Positions 1 to 8,063 of a DNA stretch of 64,000 nucleotides are shown piece by piece. The stretch comes from CAIWHR01 sp963830485 (GTDB lineage: Bacteria; Pseudomonadota; Gammaproteobacteria; Burkholderiales; Casimicrobiaceae), in the NCBI GenBank assembly GCA_963830485.1, contig CAWHNE010000006.1, forward strand, positions 77,723-141,722, written 5' to 3'. The position numbers and the translations under genes were made by a program. The first letter of the stretch is position 1; every line of letters begins with the position of its first letter. The notes beneath the pieces are model-generated. The model ran no database searches, was not told the origin of the DNA, and saw only the letters and a list, made by a program, of their open reading frames with translations.

Positions 1-2
1 AG

Positions 3-314
3 TATCCAGGAGAAATCATCGAGAAGGACCTGGCTCAGGGGAAGATCGACGCCGCGATCGTCTGGGGTCCCATCGCGGGTTACTACGCCAAACGGGTGCG
101 CAACGTGGAGCTGGCCGTGATTCCGCTCAAGTCGGAGCCCGGCGTCAAATTCGACTACGAGATCGCCATGGGGGTTCGTTACGGGGAGCCCGAATGGAAG
201 GCCAGCGTGCAGAAACTGATCGGCGAGAATCAGGGGGCGATCACGGCGATCCTGCGCGAGTACAACGTTCCTCTGGTAAACGAACGCGGCGAACCCGTTG
301 ATCCGGGACCCTAG
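3..314 (+). CDS. quinoprotein-associated periplasmic substrate-binding protein (XoxJ/MxaJ-like), C-terminal part
   Basis: This is the C-terminal 103 residues of a gene that starts before the window; the open frame runs from base 3. The readable part begins YPGEIIEKDLAQGKIDAAIV and continues into WGPIAGYYAK, the pattern of the last lobe of the solute-binding-like proteins that accompany PQQ alcohol dehydrogenases (MxaJ/XoxJ, annotated as quinoprotein dehydrogenase-associated ABC substrate-binding protein). These proteins act in the periplasm and are thought to help dehydrogenase maturation or activity. It starts a same-strand series; the next gene begins 29 bases after the stop. The matching dehydrogenase is probably upstream, outside the window. 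Confidence 0.75.
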   Translation, partial: YPGEIIEKDLAQGKIDAAIVWGPIAGYYAKRVRNVELAVIPLKSEPGVKFDYEIAMGVRYGEPEWKASVQKLIGENQGAITAILREYNVPLVNERGEPVDPGP

Positions 315-343
315 ACCGGACTCCGCAACGACGACCCGGCTGC

Positions 344-1387
344 ATGCGCCGATCATCTCAGCAACACCTGTTCGCGGTCCTCGCGGGATGCCTGCTCCAG
401 AGTCCTGTTGCGTCCCCACAGGGATTGCAGCCGGCTTCGTTCGTTTCGGCGTCGGCCAGTGTCGTAAGGGTCGAGGCAGATCGGGAGCAGGGAGGGCTCT
501 CCGTTGGCAGCGGCGTCACGATCGCGCCCGCCATCGTGGTCACCAATTGCCATGTCGTCCGCGATGCCGTGACCATCCGGATCTCCGGTGGCGGAAGTCT
601 CTGGGCAGTCACCGGGCAATGGGCCGACGGGGCCCATGATCTGTGCTTCCTTCGCGCGCCTGCCTGGCATGGGCGGCCGGCAAACCTTGGCGAGCGCGGA
701 TCGCTGCAGTTGGGACAGGCGGTTGCTGCGATCGGCTTCACGGGAGGAAGCCGCAAGACGTTGCGGTTCGGGCGCGTGCAGTCGCTGCACTTGCTCGACG
801 GCGGGCGCATCATCGAAACGGACACGGCGTTCACGTCCGGCGCGAGCGGTGGCGGCTTGTTCGACCCGTCCGGAGCACTGGTCGGGCTGCTCACGTTTCG
901 CCTGCGGGGACCGAACAGCAGCTACTACTCGCTCCCCGCGCGCTGGATCAGCGACCGCTTGCCCGCGGAAGGCCAATGGAGGGAGATCCGCCCTCTGCCC
1001 GACGCCATGCCGTTCTGGCAGCGAGATGCCGCAACGCTGCCGTATTTCATGCGCGCCGCGCCGCTCCACTCCGAAGGTCGATGGGCCGAGCTGATCGAAC
1101 TCACCGAGCGCTGGTCGGCGGCCGAGCCTCGTGACGCCGAGCCGTTGCGCTTCCGCGGCGAAGCGATGCAGAAGCTGGATCGCCCCGCGGCCGCCCTCGC
1201 TGCCTACACCGAGGCCGTCGCACTCGAGCCCGAAGTCCCGGCCGCATGGTACGGGCTTGCGCTCGCCTACGCCGCGATCGGGGATGCAGCAGCTTCTGGA
1301 CGCGCGGGATCGCGGCTTGCCGAGCTCGATCGGGAGCTTGCGGCTCAGCTTCGTGAAGTCGTCGGACGCCTGGGCGCGTCCCCATAG
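344..1387 (+). CDS. secreted trypsin-like serine protease with helical (TPR-like) C-terminal region
   Basis: A 347-residue protein. The N-terminus has a hydrophobic export segment (about residues 9-24; LAGC at 13-16 could also be a lipobox). The protease domain shows the full catalytic triad: His70 in TNCHVV, Asp99 in AHDLCFL and Ser168 in SGASGGGLF. Residues from about 235 on are Ala/Leu/Glu-rich helices with TPR-like repeats (AALAAYTEAVALEPEVPAAW). The ATG at 344 is chosen because the export segment begins directly after it. It lies between the XoxJ-like gene and secreted quinoprotein-associated proteins, so a role in processing or quality control of periplasmic dehydrogenase parts is possible, but this is inference. 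Substrate unknown. Confidence 0.8.
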   Translation: MRRSSQQHLFAVLAGCLLQSPVASPQGLQPASFVSASASVVRVEADREQGGLSVGSGVTIAPAIVVTNCHVVRDAVTIRISGGGSLWAVTGQWADGAHDLCFLRAPAWHGRPANLGERGSLQLGQAVAAIGFTGGSRKTLRFGRVQSLHLLDGGRIIETDTAFTSGASGGGLFDPSGALVGLLTFRLRGPNSSYYSLPARWISDRLPAEGQWREIRPLPDAMPFWQRDAATLPYFMRAAPLHSEGRWAELIELTERWSAAEPRDAEPLRFRGEAMQKLDRPAAALAAYTEAVALEPEVPAAWYGLALAYAAIGDAAASGRAGSRLAELDRELAAQLREVVGRLGASP

Positions 1388-1403
1388 AGCCTTCGCGCGA
1401 TCC

Positions 1404-2084
1404 ATGGACTGGCGCGTCGCCATCGCCTTCGCCGTCGCAATTCCGGTTGCGACGCCTGCTCGCGCGGCCGATCCCAGTCAGTTCTCGGTGGCCGAAACCC
1501 GCCTCTTCGTCGATGACCACCTCCGCGGCGTTCCCGAGTCGAGGACGCTGGAATACGTCTATGCGAAGCGAGGATCGCTCGAGGGCTCGATCGACGATAC
1601 AGCACGGGTGACCGTAGGGCCACGGTCGGGGGGAAGCGGGCGATCGGTCAGCGTCGAATATTTGACCGGCACGCGCAGGCTGGAACTCTCCGAGATCGAC
1701 GCAGCCAACGGGAATCCCGTGATCCTCTACTTCCTCGAGCACGATATTCGCGAGATGCACCGGCTGACCGGCGGCTCGGTCAACTACTACCGCAAGCGAA
1801 TCCGGATGGCGCTGGCCGACGGTGGACGAGTCGAGGCGGGGACGTTCGGTATCGGCCCGCGCCGAGTCACGACCGTCGAGATCCACATCTCGCCGTACGT
1901 CGACGACCCGGCACGATCGCGCTACGCGAAATTCGCGGAGAAGACCTACGTGTTCACGCTATCCGACGACGTGCCGGGCAAGGTGGTCGAGCTACGCAGC
2001 CAATTGCTGGGCCCGCCTGGTGCCCCGGGGACGGCGCGCGAAACCGTCATTGCCGAAACCCTTCGCTTCAGCCACGAACATTGA
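1404..2084 (+). CDS. secreted protein of unknown function in quinoprotein cluster
   Basis: A 226-residue protein that I do not recognise. It opens MDWRVAIAFAVAIPVATPAR followed by AADP, a clear Sec signal peptide with likely cleavage after the ARA motif near residue 21. The rest looks beta-rich, with repeated short polar strands (SVEYLTGTRRLELSEID, RRVTTVEIHISPY) and no cysteine, which suggests a small periplasmic beta-sandwich or lipocalin-like fold. The open frame extends far upstream, but ATG 1404 is the start that gives a signal peptide, 16 bases after the protease stop. Its place between the protease and the metallohydrolase suggests it belongs to the same periplasmic system. Confidence 0.65.
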   Translation: MDWRVAIAFAVAIPVATPARAADPSQFSVAETRLFVDDHLRGVPESRTLEYVYAKRGSLEGSIDDTARVTVGPRSGGSGRSVSVEYLTGTRRLELSEIDAANGNPVILYFLEHDIREMHRLTGGSVNYYRKRIRMALADGGRVEAGTFGIGPRRVTTVEIHISPYVDDPARSRYAKFAEKTYVFTLSDDVPGKVVELRSQLLGPPGAPGTARETVIAETLRFSHEH

Positions 2085-2122
2085 CAATGCCACACCGAAA
2101 TGCTCGTCGGAGGAATACCCCT

Positions 2123-2467
2123 ATGCGAATAGGTTGTCTGCTGCTGTCGGGCCTCTGTGTCGCGCCGCTAGGATACGCAAACGACTTTCCTACCAGCGCC
2201 CGGGTCGAGTTTGTGCTGACCTGCATGAGGGAGAGCAAAGTGCCGCAGCAGGAATCGATGTACAAATGCTCCTGCGCGATCGATGCGATCGCCGAGAAGG
2301 TCACCTACAACACCTGGGTCGATCTTTCGACTGTCGCCAATGGCATCACGATCGCTGGCGAGCGGGGCGGCGTCATGCGCGACTTGAAGGATGGGCGCAA
2401 GCAGGTCACTTCGTTCCGCGAGCTGCAGGACAACGCCAAGAAGGCCTGTTTCCTCGGGAACGGGTAG
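2123..2467 (+). CDS. small secreted cysteine-containing protein of unknown function
   Basis: A 114-residue protein. ATG 2123 follows a good ribosome binding site (GGAGGA at 2109-2114). Residues 1-19 form a signal peptide ending YA, leaving a mature protein of about 95 residues. Its four cysteines are C34, C49, C51 and C109, a pattern that could form two disulfides or bind a metal; the central KCSCAID motif is distinctive. I cannot name the family. Its stop codon overlaps the GTG start of the metallohydrolase gene (TAGTG), so the two are likely translationally coupled and may act together in the periplasm. Confidence 0.7.
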   Translation: MRIGCLLLSGLCVAPLGYANDFPTSARVEFVLTCMRESKVPQQESMYKCSCAIDAIAEKVTYNTWVDLSTVANGITIAGERGGVMRDLKDGRKQVTSFRELQDNAKKACFLGNG

Positions 2468-3444
2468 TGGACCGGCATCGTGTTCATGCAGGTGTCGCTC
2501 GACGTCCGCCGCATAGGCGCTGGCGCGGAATTTTCGTGGCCTGCGCGGCGTTCGCGTGGTTGCAGATCGCCGCCGGTTCATCGCCGATCGTACCCGACTT
2601 CGCTCTGGAAAACCCGCTTCCGGGCGTGTACGTGCACTACGGGCAGCAGGCCGAGATGACGCGCGCGAATTTTGGCGACGTTGCCAACCTCGGCTTTGTC
2701 GTTGGTGCCCGGTGTGTTGCCGTCATCGACACCGGAGGAACGTACGCGGTCGGCCGGGCGCTGCGCCAGGCGATTCGGCGTGTGGCGACGGTGCCCGTCT
2801 GCTATGTCATCAACACGCATGTCCATCCGGATCACATCTTCGGCAATGCGGCCTTCGCCGAGGATCGTCCGGAATTCATTGGACATGCCCGCCTCGCCGA
2901 TGCGATGAGGTCGCGCGGCCCGAACTATCTCAATGCGCTCCGACGGGACCTGGGCGAAATCGCGCGGCAGAGTGCGATCGTCACGCCGACGCGATCCGTC
3001 GCGACCACCGCGGATCTCGATCTTGGCGGGAGAATCCTGAGCCTTCGTGCCTGGCCGACCGCGCATACCGACACCGACCTCACCGTGTTCGACCAGACGA
3101 GCCAAACGCTGTGGCTTGGCGATCTGGCGTTCGTCGGCCATGTTCCGGTCCTCGACGGCAACCTGCGTGGCTTTCTGGCAGCGATCGGGGAGATCAAAGG
3201 GATCCACGCCAACCTCGCCGTGCCCGGACATGGCCGTGCGCTCGCCTGGCCCGGTGCCATTGAGCCCGAGGAGCGTTATTTGAAGCGCCTCCTGGCTGAC
3301 GTGCGTGCGGCGATCAAGGCCGGACGTACGCTGACGGAAACCCTCGCGGCGGCGTACGACGAGCAGGAGGGATGGTTGCTGTTCGACCAGTTCCACCGGC
3401 GTAACGTCGCCGCGGCCTATGCCGAGCTCGAGTGGGACGAGTGA
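2467..3444 (+). CDS. quinoprotein relay metallo-beta-lactamase-fold hydrolase (SoxH-related)
   Basis: A 325-residue metallo-beta-lactamase-fold protein. The binuclear metal motif is HVHPDH, followed by AHTDTDL and the C-terminal PGHGRAL histidine. A short hydrophobic export segment (GIFVACAAFAWLQIAAG) precedes the domain, so it should act in the periplasm. GTG 2467 is chosen because it overlaps the previous stop and leaves a basic region before that segment. It matches the SoxH-related hydrolases annotated as quinoprotein relay system zinc metallohydrolase, which co-occur with PQQ dehydrogenases, substrate-binding proteins and SoxYZ-like carriers, as here. The substrate is not established; hydrolysis of a thioester-like adduct on the SoxYZ carrier encoded next is a reasonable guess. 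Confidence 0.8.
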   Translation: MDRHRVHAGVARRPPHRRWRGIFVACAAFAWLQIAAGSSPIVPDFALENPLPGVYVHYGQQAEMTRANFGDVANLGFVVGARCVAVIDTGGTYAVGRALRQAIRRVATVPVCYVINTHVHPDHIFGNAAFAEDRPEFIGHARLADAMRSRGPNYLNALRRDLGEIARQSAIVTPTRSVATTADLDLGGRILSLRAWPTAHTDTDLTVFDQTSQTLWLGDLAFVGHVPVLDGNLRGFLAAIGEIKGIHANLAVPGHGRALAWPGAIEPEERYLKRLLADVRAAIKAGRTLTETLAAAYDEQEGWLLFDQFHRRNVAAAYAELEWDE

Positions 3445-3473
3445 GCATCTCGGCGTATATTGTCGGCTTTGTC

Positions 3474-3495
3474 CCACCCGCCGAGCCTCGGGTGG
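3474..3495 (+). other. hairpin in metallohydrolase-SoxYZ gap
   Basis: A perfect 7-bp stem (CCACCCG / CGGGTGG) with an 8-base loop sits in the 79-base gap. There is no T-run after it, so it is not a standard terminator. A TATATT box about 20 bases upstream could be a -10 element for the following gene. It may affect mRNA stability or local promoter use. Confidence 0.35.
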
Positions 3496-3523
3496 CACCG
3501 GCGTGCGGTGGACGAAGGTCAGC

Positions 3524-4361
3524 ATGACGCGATGTCTTATCTGCCTGCTATGGGCACTGGGATTCCTCGGTGCGGGTGAAGCGCGTGGCCAGGATGCGCG
3601 GCCCGCGGACAGCGCCATCTGGACCAAGGTGCACGCGAGCGTGTTTGGCAATGTCCCGCTCGAAGCCGCCGACCAAGTCGTCACACTGGATACGCCCAGA
3701 CGTGCCGAGGACGCGGCCATCGTCCCGCTGGCAATCCGGGCCCAATTTCCCCAGACGCAAGGAACGCTACATCGAGACGGTCTGGCTCATCATCGACAAC
3801 AATCCGTCGCCGATCGCAGCGGTATTCCACTTTACGCCGGAGAGCGGCCGCGCCGACATCGAGACCCGGATCCGGGTCGAGGAGTACACGTTTGTCCGGG
3901 CGGTCGCCCAAACGAACGACGGGAAGCTGTACATGGCTGCCAACTACATCAAGGCATCCGGCGGCTGCTCGGCGCCGGCGGGAAAGGACGCGATCGCTGC
4001 CAAGGCCAACCTCGGCAAGATGCGCCTGCGCGTCGGCGACAAGGTCGAAGCGGGCCGCCCTGCCGTTGCCCAGCTGATGATCAGCCATCCCAACGAATCG
4101 GGACTGGCCATGGACCAGGTGACGCGCAGCTATGCAACTCCCCATTTCGTGCGTCACGTCGAGGTCCGATACCGCGGGAAGCCGGTCATGACCGCCGACG
4201 TGGATTTCTCGATCAGCGAAAATCCGAACTTTCGTTTCTACTTTATCCCGGAAGGCGAGGGTGAGCTCGATGCCAAGGTCGTCGACAACCAGGATCTCGA
4301 ATTCGCCGCACGCGTAAAGGTCGATTCGACGCGTCTCGGCGCCGTTTCAACGCCGCGCTGA
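3524..4361 (+). CDS. quinoprotein dehydrogenase-associated SoxYZ-like carrier protein (frameshifted)
   Basis: A secreted SoxY-SoxZ fusion of about 278 residues. ATG 3524 gives a signal peptide (CLICLLWALGFLGAGEARGQ). The SoxY-like half includes YIETVWLIIDNNPSP and ends in ASGGCSAPAG, whose cysteine corresponds to the swinging-arm cysteine of SoxY. The C-terminal half (KLGKMRLRVG-like, then FSISENPNFRFYF) is SoxZ-like. The reading frame changes near 3770: CAAGGAACGC reads correctly as CAG GAA CGC if one A is removed. In Sox systems the cysteine carries the substrate covalently. Here the carrier is paired with a metallohydrolase beside C1 genes, so it may carry a C1 or aldehyde adduct, which is inference. 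Confidence 0.8.
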
Positions 4362-4413
4362 CCCTTCCGGGGCCATTGCGCGTTCTCATCTCGGTCAACC
4401 AAGGGAGGACATC

Positions 4414-5523
4414 ATGGACGTTCGTGCTGCGGTCGCGCATAGCGCAGGGGCGCCGTTGGTGGTGGAGACGGTGCAGCTCGACGGACCGAAGGCGGGAGAA
4501 GTTCTGGTCGAGATCAAGGCGACAGGCATTTGTCACACCGACGAGTTCACGCGCTCCGGCGGTGACCCGGAAGGACTCTTCCCCGCGATCCTGGGCCACG
4601 AGGGCGCGGGCATCGTCGTCGATGTCGGCCCCGGAGTGACGACCGTCAAGAAAGGCGACCACGTCATTCCGCTCTACACGCCCGAATGCCGGCAGTGCAA
4701 GTCGTGTCTGTCACGCAAGACCAATCTCTGCACCGCCATTCGGGCAACGCAGGGCAAAGGCGTGATGCCCGACGGAACCAGCCGCTTTTCGCTCAAGGGC
4801 AAGCCGCTGTATCACTACATGGGATGCTCGACCTTCGCAAACTTCACGGTGCTGCCCGAAATCGCCGTGGCCAAGATCCGCGACGACGCGCCGTTCGAAA
4901 AGGTCTGCTACATCGGTTGCGGCGTCACCACGGGCATCGGAGCGGTGATCAATACGGCCAAGGTCGAGCCCGGATCGAACGTCGTGGTGTTCGGGCTCGG
5001 TGGCATCGGGCTCAACGTGGTCCAGGGCGCCCGCATGGCGGGCGCCAACATGATCGTGGGCGTGGACCTCAACCCGGCACGTGAGACGCTCGCACGCAAG
5101 TTCGGCCTGACGCACTTCGTCAATCCCAAGGACGTCAAGGGTGATATCGTCGCTCACCTCGTGGAGCTGACCAAGGGGGGAGCGGACTACAGCTTCGAGT
5201 GCGTCGGCAACGTGGAGTTGATGCGCCAGGCGCTCGAGTGCTGCCATCGCGGCTGGGGCGTCTCGGTCATCATCGGTGTCGCCGGCGCGGGCCAGGAGAT
5301 ACACACGCGGCCGTTCCAGCTGGTGACAGGCCGGGTCTGGAAGGGGACCGCGTTCGGCGGCGCTCGGGGACGTACCGATGTTCCGAAAATCGTCGATTGG
5401 TATATGGAAGGCAAGATCAACATCGACGATTTGATCACCCACGTGCTCCCGCTCGACCGGATCAACGAGGGGTTCGATCTCATGCACGCGGGCAAATCGA
5501 TCCGGGCAGTCGTCACCTATTGA
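4414..5523 (+). CDS. frmA: S-(hydroxymethyl)glutathione dehydrogenase / class III alcohol dehydrogenase
   Basis: A 369-residue zinc alcohol dehydrogenase of class III, full length. It oxidises S-hydroxymethylglutathione to S-formylglutathione with NAD in the cytoplasm. The catalytic zinc ligands are C40 (GICHTDEF) and H62 (GHEGAG); the structural zinc cysteines are C92, C95, C98 and C106. The NAD-binding glycine motif is VVFGLGGIGLNVV. ATG 4414 is preceded by AAGGGAGGACATC. It stands directly upstream of gfa and fghA on the same strand, forming the complete glutathione-linked formaldehyde oxidation route next to a PQQ dehydrogenase locus. The frame is intact. Confidence 0.95.
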   Translation: MDVRAAVAHSAGAPLVVETVQLDGPKAGEVLVEIKATGICHTDEFTRSGGDPEGLFPAILGHEGAGIVVDVGPGVTTVKKGDHVIPLYTPECRQCKSCLSRKTNLCTAIRATQGKGVMPDGTSRFSLKGKPLYHYMGCSTFANFTVLPEIAVAKIRDDAPFEKVCYIGCGVTTGIGAVINTAKVEPGSNVVVFGLGGIGLNVVQGARMAGANMIVGVDLNPARETLARKFGLTHFVNPKDVKGDIVAHLVELTKGGADYSFECVGNVELMRQALECCHRGWGVSVIIGVAGAGQEIHTRPFQLVTGRVWKGTAFGGARGRTDVPKIVDWYMEGKINIDDLITHVLPLDRINEGFDLMHAGKSIRAVVTY

Positions 5524-5634
5524 CGTCGAGACACCCGAACCGGATTCATCGATTCGAATTCAAATTGCGTCTGCAGATTTGCGACGCAAGCATGGCCGCC
5601 GAAGATTCGGCGGAGGACTTACCAAGAGGAGAAG

Positions 5635-6216
5635 ATGACCATGGCACTCGCTATCCACCCGTCAGTCGATCAGGGCCTCAAACCCGCGGCTGCAAACTTC
5701 GCCGGCGGTACGCTGTATTGCAAGTGTGCCACCAACAAGGTTGCGGTTTCGATCAAGGGCCAAGCGGCCTTCAACCATGTGTGTGGCTGCACGAAGTGCT
5801 GGAAACCGGGCGATGCCCTGTTCTCGCAGATCGCGGTCACACCACGCGCCAATCTCACCGTGACGGCGAACGAGAACAAGCTGAAGGTTGTGGACCCGAA
5901 CGCGGCAATCAAGCGATACGCGTGCAAGGATTGCGGCGTGCACATGTACGGGCGCATCGACAACACGGGGCATCCGCTGTACGGCTTCGATTTCTTCCAT
6001 ACCGAGCTGTCATCGGACCCGGGCTGGGCGCCTCCGGAATTCGCTGCCTTCGTCTCCTCGATCATCGAGTCCGGGGCCAATCCCGCCAATATGGGTGCGG
6101 TCAGAGCCCGGTTGAAGGAGCTAGGCCTCGAGCCGTATGATTGCCTGTCTCCGGGGATCATGGATCTCATTGCTACGCATGCGGCAAAAGCGAAGGGCGT
6201 GGTCGCTCGCGCTTGA
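5635..6216 (+). CDS. gfa: S-(hydroxymethyl)glutathione synthase (glutathione-dependent formaldehyde-activating enzyme)
   Basis: A 193-residue Gfa-family protein that speeds the addition of formaldehyde to glutathione. The zinc-binding cysteines are visible in LYCKCATNK, HVCGCTKCW and YACKDCGVHM, and the C-terminal HFF-type motif appears as FDFFHTELS. ATG 5635 lies five bases after AGAGGAGA. It follows frmA by 111 bases with no clear terminator, so the two are probably co-transcribed. Length and motifs match the family, and the frame is intact. Confidence 0.92.
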   Translation: MTMALAIHPSVDQGLKPAAANFAGGTLYCKCATNKVAVSIKGQAAFNHVCGCTKCWKPGDALFSQIAVTPRANLTVTANENKLKVVDPNAAIKRYACKDCGVHMYGRIDNTGHPLYGFDFFHTELSSDPGWAPPEFAAFVSSIIESGANPANMGAVRARLKELGLEPYDCLSPGIMDLIATHAAKAKGVVARA

Positions 6217-6235
6217 CGGGCTTGCATGGCTGGCG

Positions 6236-6288
6236 GCAATGCGGCCCCGATGGGGTCGCATTGCGATCGGGACCGTCCCGCTGCGCAA
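6236..6288 (+). repeat. tandem hairpins between gfa and fghA
   Basis: Two adjacent inverted repeats sit in the 241-base gap. The first, 6236-6264, has 13-base arms starting GCAATGCG and ending CGCATTGC, with one G-T mismatch and a 3-base loop. The second, 6259-6288, pairs ATTGCG...CGGGA with TCCCG...GCGCAAT. They share bases, so only one can form at a time. There is no T-run, so a role in mRNA processing or attenuation is likelier than simple termination. Confidence 0.5.
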
Positions 6289-6457
6289 TGCCGCTTGAAA
6301 GGGGTCAAAGGGTTCGGAGTCGCCGCCGGCAGAGTTCCGCGGCCTGGAATTCGTGCGACCGCGAGAGCGACGGCGCGGCGGGGCTTGCGCGGACCCTGCG
6401 GGCGCTCGCATCGAATTGCCGACGCGCGCCACCAAGGTGGACTACGCGGTTTGCGCG

Positions 6458-7297
6458 ATGACGATCACCACTGTTTCGCAGAACCACTGTTTCGGCGGCG
6501 TGCAGGGCACCTATGCCCACCTGTCCACCGAAACTGGAAGCACGATGCGCTTTGGCGTCTTCTTGCCGCCGCAGGCGCGTACAGGGCGGGTACCGCTGCT
6601 CTACTGGCTCTCCGGACTCACCTGCACCGAAGAAAATTTCATCGTCAAGGCCGGCGCTCAGCGCGTGGCCAGTGTCCTTGGCATTGCGCTCGTCGTGCCG
6701 GATACGAGCCCCCGCGGTCTCGACATCCCTGGCGAGGCCGAGAGCTACGATTTTGGCCTTGGGGCCGGCTTCTACGTCGACGCTACCGAGGCACCGTGGT
6801 CAAAGGGCTACCGGATGTACTCGTACGTCGTCAAAGAACTGCCCGAGGTCGTTGCTGCCGGCTTTCCGGTCGACCTGTCGCACGCCGGAATCTTCGGTCA
6901 TTCGATGGGGGGTCATGGTGCGCTGACAATCGCCCTCAAGAATCCTCGTGCCTACAGGTCCGTCTCGGCTTTCGCGCCAATCTGCTCGCCGATGCGCTGT
7001 CCGTGGGGCGAAAAAGCCCTTTCGGGATATCTTGGAAGCGACCGAGCGCGGTGGCGGGAATACGACGCGACAGCGTTGATTGAAGACCGAGGTTGGACGG
7101 GGCCACCGTTCCTCGTCGATCAAGGGAGCAAGGACCAATTCCTGGATACCCAGCTCAAGCCGGATCTGCTGAAGGCGACGTGCACCCGGCGCAACGTTCC
7201 GCTCGAATTGAGAATACAGGAGGGCTACGACCACACCTACTTCTTCATTTCTAGCTTCATCGAGGAGCACCTTCGGTTTCATGCGCGGCATCTCTAG
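6458..7297 (+). CDS. fghA: S-formylglutathione hydrolase
   Basis: A 279-residue alpha/beta hydrolase of the esterase D / S-formylglutathione hydrolase family. It cleaves S-formylglutathione to formate and glutathione in the cytoplasm. The catalytic triad is Ser149 (GHSMGG), Asp226 (QGSKDQFL) and His259 (GYDHTYFF). LSGLTCTEENF near the N-terminus is a family signature. ATG 6458 gives the normal family length; the open frame extends upstream without similarity. It completes the pathway begun by frmA and gfa. The frame is intact. Confidence 0.94.
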   Translation: MTITTVSQNHCFGGVQGTYAHLSTETGSTMRFGVFLPPQARTGRVPLLYWLSGLTCTEENFIVKAGAQRVASVLGIALVVPDTSPRGLDIPGEAESYDFGLGAGFYVDATEAPWSKGYRMYSYVVKELPEVVAAGFPVDLSHAGIFGHSMGGHGALTIALKNPRAYRSVSAFAPICSPMRCPWGEKALSGYLGSDRARWREYDATALIEDRGWTGPPFLVDQGSKDQFLDTQLKPDLLKATCTRRNVPLELRIQEGYDHTYFFISSFIEEHLRFHARHL

Positions 7298-7320
7298 GTG
7301 CGCGTCGACGACGTCGGTCC

Positions 7321-8004
7321 ATGATGATCAATATGCAATTCGAGCAGCGAGTCGTGATCGACACCAATGATCTTCCTTGGCAGCCGAGCCCCGTGCCCGG
7401 CGTCTGGCGCAAGCCGCTGGCACGCGAGGAAGCGGAGCGAGGTCACGCGACGAGCGTGGTTCGTTACGATCCGGGAGCTTCCTTTCCGCGCCACGGACAT
7501 CCGCTAGGAGAAGAAATCCTGGTACTGGAAGGTGTTTTCTCGGATGAGCGCGGCGATTTCGGCACAGGCAGCTACTTTCGCAATCCACCCGGATCAAGCC
7601 ACGCGCCGTTCAGCCGATTGGGCTGCGTGCTGCTGGTCAAGCTGCATCAGTTTCTGCCCGGCGACCTCGCGCAGGTATGCATCGACACTCCCCGAGCCCG
7701 CTGGCTGCCCGGGCAGGGAAATGTGAAGATCATGCCGCTGCACGAACATGCCGCCGAACGTGTAACGCTGATGAAATGGCCAGCAGGAGAGCACTCCCAA
7801 TCTCATCGCCACCTTGCGGGCGAAGAGATCTTCGTCCTAGCCGGCGAGTTGAAGGACGAACACGGCACCTACCCGCGGGGAACTTGGTTGCGCAGCCCTC
7901 ACATGAGCCAGCACTGCCCGTACGTGGACGAGGAGACGGTGGTCTGGCTCAAATCGGGCCACCTACCTGCCGTTGCGCCCCCAGTCGACGGCGGCGCAGG
8001 ATGA
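7321..8004 (+). CDS. double-cupin protein, ChrR-like
   Basis: A 227-residue protein made of two cupin domains. Each has the metal-binding pattern: PRHGHPLGEEILVLEG in the first and SQSHRHLAGEEIFVLAG in the second. The arrangement resembles the C-terminal cupin of ChrR-type anti-sigma factors, but no N-terminal zinc anti-sigma domain is present, so it is more likely a stand-alone cupin enzyme or sensor. It follows fghA by 23 bases on the same strand and is probably the last gene of the formaldehyde operon; the gene after it runs toward it. Three in-frame ATGs lie within 13 bases at the start. Confidence 0.7.
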   Translation: MMINMQFEQRVVIDTNDLPWQPSPVPGVWRKPLAREEAERGHATSVVRYDPGASFPRHGHPLGEEILVLEGVFSDERGDFGTGSYFRNPPGSSHAPFSRLGCVLLVKLHQFLPGDLAQVCIDTPRARWLPGQGNVKIMPLHEHAAERVTLMKWPAGEHSQSHRHLAGEEIFVLAGELKDEHGTYPRGTWLRSPHMSQHCPYVDEETVVWLKSGHLPAVAPPVDGGAG

Positions 8005-8063
8005 ACGGCGCAGTCATGAGATCTCGACATGCGGTGAACCAGCCTGCTCCCAAGCTCGCGCCG

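Noticed and set aside
7321..8004. ChrR anti-sigma factor with a partner ECF sigma gene
   Set aside because: No N-terminal zinc anti-sigma domain and no sigma factor gene adjacent; it is a double cupin only.
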